A stretch of 7,128 nt of DNA. Source: Clostridia bacterium. GTDB taxonomy: Bacteria; Bacillota_A; Clostridia; Oscillospirales; CAG-272. The stretch spans positions 1 through 7,128 of the forward strand of contig JAGBZZ010000077.1 of NCBI GenBank assembly GCA_017652965.1, given 5' to 3'. Made by a program: the position numbers and the translations under genes. The notes beneath the pieces were generated by a model, which was given only the letters and a program-made list of their open reading frames with translations, was not told where the DNA came from and did not search any database. Positions 5,581 through 7,128 of this stretch are shown piece by piece (the first letter of the stretch is position 1; each line of letters opens with the position of its first letter).

Positions 5581-6396
5581 GTGGAAAGGATCGTACATGA
5601 GATCCATCGGATGAAAAATCCGCAGCTTCCCTTTGTTTTTCGTGAATGCCATGTGAAGGCAAACGGTATGCTTCCCAATTGGCACGAAAATATTGAGATC
5701 CTTTGCTTTTTGGAGGGCGAGGGGACAATGACGCTGGATGGCAGGTCCTACAAGGTCGGCAAGGGGGATATCGGGATCGTGAATGTCGACCGCCTGCATA
5801 CGACCGTTGGCGAGCCATTCCTGGTGTATTACTATCTGATCGTGGACAACGGCTATTGTCTTGAAAACGGGATCGATGTCGGCAGCTTGGAGTTTTTGGA
5901 GTTGATCCGGGATGAAGCGCTCTTCTCCCGTTTTGCCGAGGTGGCGGAGCTCTTTGCGCGTATGGGGAGCGGTGAGACGGACCCCACGGTCTTTCCGGCG
6001 CTCCGCTATTGTGTGCTGGGGATTCTTTTACAGATTTTTGACCGCTATCGCGTAGCCGCGGAAAAGCAGAATGCGGAGGCGGCGAAGGGGCGCGCCCGCG
6101 TGAAGGAGCTGGTGAGCTACCTGCGGAATGTGACGGGGACAATCAGCCTGGATGAGATTGCCAAGGAAATGGGGATGAGCAAGTTTTATATGTGCCGCGA
6201 ATTCAAGCGGATCACGGGGACAACCATTATAGCCTATCTTAACAGAGTACGCTGTGAGCGCGCCCGCCGTATGATATACGGGGGTGCCAAGGTGTCGGAG
6301 GCGGCATTCGCCGTGGGCTTTGACAACCTTTCCTATTTTTCCAAGATATTTGCACGGTATATGGGGGAGCTACCCTCCTCCTGCTCACGGTCATAG
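5581..6396 (+). CDS. AraC/XylS-family transcriptional regulator with cupin-type sensor domain
   Basis: 271 residues from the GTG at 5581. That start is chosen because GGAGGAG ends six bases upstream; a TTG at 5566 would place the start before its own ribosome binding site. The N-terminal half is a cupin-like sugar-binding domain (LPNWHENIEILCFLEGEG at 31-48, then KVGKGDIGIVN and DRLHTT). The C-terminal domain has two helix-turn-helix units: ISLDEIAKEMGMSKFYMCREF (about 188-208) and KVSEAAFAVGFDNLSYFSKIF (about 237-257), followed by the signature ending ARYMGELPSS. It probably binds a sugar or glycoside and activates the divergent isomerase-dehydrogenase operon while limiting its own synthesis. 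The last residues (CSRS) are shorter and less typical than the usual PxxYR end, which leaves open a small change at the 3' end. Confidence 0.92.
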   Translation: MERIVHEIHRMKNPQLPFVFRECHVKANGMLPNWHENIEILCFLEGEGTMTLDGRSYKVGKGDIGIVNVDRLHTTVGEPFLVYYYLIVDNGYCLENGIDVGSLEFLELIRDEALFSRFAEVAELFARMGSGETDPTVFPALRYCVLGILLQIFDRYRVAAEKQNAEAAKGRARVKELVSYLRNVTGTISLDEIAKEMGMSKFYMCREFKRITGTTIIAYLNRVRCERARRMIYGGAKVSEAAFAVGFDNLSYFSKIFARYMGELPSSCSRS

Positions 6397-6424
6397 TCAT
6401 AATTTGCCTGCCGCGCACTCGCCG

Positions 6425-6447
6425 AACCACCCGTTTGACGGGTGGTT
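6425..6447 (+). terminator. Perfect hairpin after the regulator gene, probable weak terminator
   Basis: AACCACCCG (6425-6433), loop TTTGA and CGGGTGGTT (6439-6447) form a 9-bp perfect stem 29 bases after the AraC stop. ATGATTTCTT follows, which is only moderately U-rich. On the minus strand no U tract follows, so it fits the plus-strand gene. A second small stem GGGC-GTA-GCCC lies near 6483-6493. Hairpins of this form also occur at ends of IS200/IS605-type elements, but no transposase is present. Confidence 0.5.
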
Positions 6448-6493
6448 ATGATTTCTTGCGGTATGGTCTTAAAGATCGAAGGGGGCGTAGCCC

Positions 6494-6805
6494 TCATTCT
6501 TGCCCCTCCATCCGCAGGCGGCAGGCATCGCATCTGCCCATTTCATCGAGTGGCAGGGGGTTCAGTGTTTTTCTCAGCTCCGCCCGAATGGTGCTGTGCA
6601 CACTGTCGGTGACATCCGGTGCCGGGTGGACAAAGCCGTCCTCGTCGATCGTGGGGCTGTAGCCCTGCGCACCGCAAAGGGCACAGACTCTGATAAACTT
6701 TTTCGCCGCGGGATTCCATCCTTCTATATAATGGGAGGAGCCGCGTTTGGTGAGCTTGCTGTGTGATATGGGGGAAATTCTCCTTATGATAGTTTCAATT
6801 TTCAT
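6494..6805 (-). CDS. Small hypothetical protein with two CxxC pairs (zinc-ribbon-like)
   Basis: 103 residues if started at the ATG at 6805. CALC at 41-44 and CDAC at 92-95 look like the two knuckles of a zinc ribbon, separated by an acidic insert (DEDGFVHPAPDVTD, 54-67). The end CRLRMEGQE is charged. No signal peptide or membrane segment. It starts inside the end of the upstream small ORF (11-base overlap), which suggests translational coupling, but no Shine-Dalgarno precedes that ATG. A strong AAGGAGA (6779-6785) lies nine bases before an in-frame ATA (6767-6769), so the natural start may be there (ISHSKLTKRG...), giving 91 residues. Family not recognised. The role is unknown; small zinc-ribbon proteins often bind nucleic acid or a partner protein. 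Confidence 0.6.
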   Translation of the reverse strand: MKIETIIRRISPISHSKLTKRGSSHYIEGWNPAAKKFIRVCALCGAQGYSPTIDEDGFVHPAPDVTDSVHSTIRAELRKTLNPLPLDEMGRCDACRLRMEGQE

Positions 6806-6965
6806 CGGCGTGGATCGTGCGCAGCTTCAATCCCATGCACGATTTTTCATCTCCAAGCCCCGTGGCGAGCAGCAGCAGGTTCATACAGTCGACCTCCCAA
6901 AGCTTGAGATAGAAATCAAGGCGCGCCTTCATATCAAGACAAGCACACGTCCCACGGTCACTCAT
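6795..6965 (-). CDS. Small hypothetical protein, 56 residues, upstream partner of the CxxC protein
   Basis: From the ATG at 6965 it reads MSDRGTCACLDMKARL, then a hydrophobic stretch FYLKLWEVDCMNLLLLATGL (18-37) and a charged end (KLRTIHADEN). It has four cysteines (two as CAC). The hydrophobic part is interrupted by Lys, Glu and Asp, so it is more likely a buried or amphipathic helix than a membrane span. The ribosome binding site is weak (CAGG, four bases before ATG). A GTG at 6992 in the same frame is an alternative start. The stop overlaps the next ORF by 11 bases, which supports the reality of both. Family not recognised; a chance ORF cannot be excluded. Confidence 0.45.
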   Translation of the reverse strand: MSDRGTCACLDMKARLDFYLKLWEVDCMNLLLLATGLGDEKSCMGLKLRTIHADEN

Positions 6966-7013
6966 ATAACCTGCGTATAACCTACGTATCACTCCATATA
7001 ACCTGCGTATAAC
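6963..7013. repeat. Two 19-bp direct repeats with related 11-mers in the start region of the small ORFs
   Basis: CATATAACCTGCGTATAAC occurs at 6963-6981 and exactly again at 6995-7013, offset by 32 bases. Inside and between them the 11-mer ATAACCTRCGT recurs (three clear copies). On the minus strand each 19-mer carries CAGG-TTAT-ATG, that is, the ribosome binding site and start codon of the small ORF. The upstream copy opens ATG GAG TGA, a one-sense-codon-plus-start mini-ORF. Confidence 0.75.
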
Positions 7014-7049
7014 TCTGCCGAATACCCATTTTCCCTTGAAATATAAAGG

Positions 7050-7077
7050 AAAAACGGGGCTTCCTCGGAAGTCCCGT
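7050..7077 (-). terminator. Intrinsic terminator, minus strand (distal of a tandem pair)
   Basis: Stem ACGGGGCTTC / GAAGTCCCGT (7054-7063 with 7068-7077, one G-T wobble) with a CTCG loop. On the minus strand it is followed by TTTTT and then an AT-rich stretch. It lies just downstream of a second terminator and upstream of the small ORFs. Confidence 0.8.
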
Positions 7078-7084
7078 AACGGAT

Positions 7085-7121
7085 AAAAAACAAAACAGAC
7101 CGGTGTTCGGTCTGTTTTGTT
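7085..7121 (-). terminator. Intrinsic terminator, minus strand, for a gene beyond the right edge
   Basis: A perfect 14-bp stem (7089-7102 with 7108-7121) with a GTGTT loop, followed on the minus strand by TTTTTT (7085-7090). Its lower stem is A-rich/U-rich, so it could also work weakly on the plus strand. No gene within the window needs it; a minus-strand gene should end just past 7128. Confidence 0.85.
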
Positions 7122-7128
7122 ATGGTGG

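Noticed and set aside
5438..6142. A 234-codon minus-strand open frame across the AraC gene
   Set aside because: The translation is rich in Pro, Ser and Arg, typical of antisense reading, and it runs through the divergent promoter region.
6425..6447. End of an IS200/IS605-type element
   Set aside because: The hairpin shape is compatible, but no transposase or TnpB-like residues and no second end could be identified. A terminator is simpler.
6963..7013. CRISPR array
   Set aside because: Only two 19-bp copies 32 bases apart, with related 11-mers in the gap rather than a unique spacer, and no cas genes.

Overview
The window looks like a chromosomal carbohydrate-use locus from a Gram-positive anaerobe, most likely a gut-type Clostridia (Bacillota) with a moderately high GC content. 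The signs are strong purine-rich ribosome binding sites (AAGGAGA, GGAGGAG), sigma-A promoters close to consensus, U-tract intrinsic terminators and GC-rich third codon positions. The taxon is an inference; no rRNA or marker gene is present.

Layout from left to right. (1) Positions 1-2127, minus strand: a gene for a clan GH-D-like (GH27/GH36-type) glycoside hydrolase, then a coding-like remnant without a usable start codon, then the start of a NodB-type polysaccharide deacetylase that runs off the left edge. (2) Positions 2128-2626: a 499-base intergenic region with a good minus-strand promoter for the hydrolase, a possible 32-residue ORF, and a GC-rich block that can fold in two exclusive ways. 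(3) Positions 2627-5435, minus strand: a tight three-gene operon of a TIM-barrel sugar isomerase/epimerase, a Gfo/Idh/MocA dehydrogenase, and a second, different TIM-barrel isomerase/epimerase (transcribed in the order 5435 to 2627). (4) Positions 5436-5580: a divergent control region with overlapping promoters and a 21-bp-phased direct repeat that looks like an AraC-type operator. (5) Positions 5581-6396, plus strand: an AraC-family regulator. (6) Positions 6397-7128: a hairpin after the regulator, two small overlapping minus-strand cysteine-containing ORFs behind a duplicated start region, and two tandem minus-strand terminators that should end a gene beyond the right edge.

Working model (inference): the AraC protein senses a sugar or glycoside and controls the dehydrogenase-epimerase operon beside it. 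An 8-base core of the putative operator recurs upstream of the hydrolase, so it may control that too. The enzymes lack evident signal peptides, which suggests intracellular processing of an imported, possibly acetylated, oligosaccharide or glycoside. An NAD-dependent oxidation by the Gfo/Idh/MocA enzyme next to two metal-dependent isomerase/epimerases would fit a keto-sugar route (inositol-like, or redox-assisted deglycosylation). No transporter and no sugar kinase lie in the window, so the substrate cannot be named.
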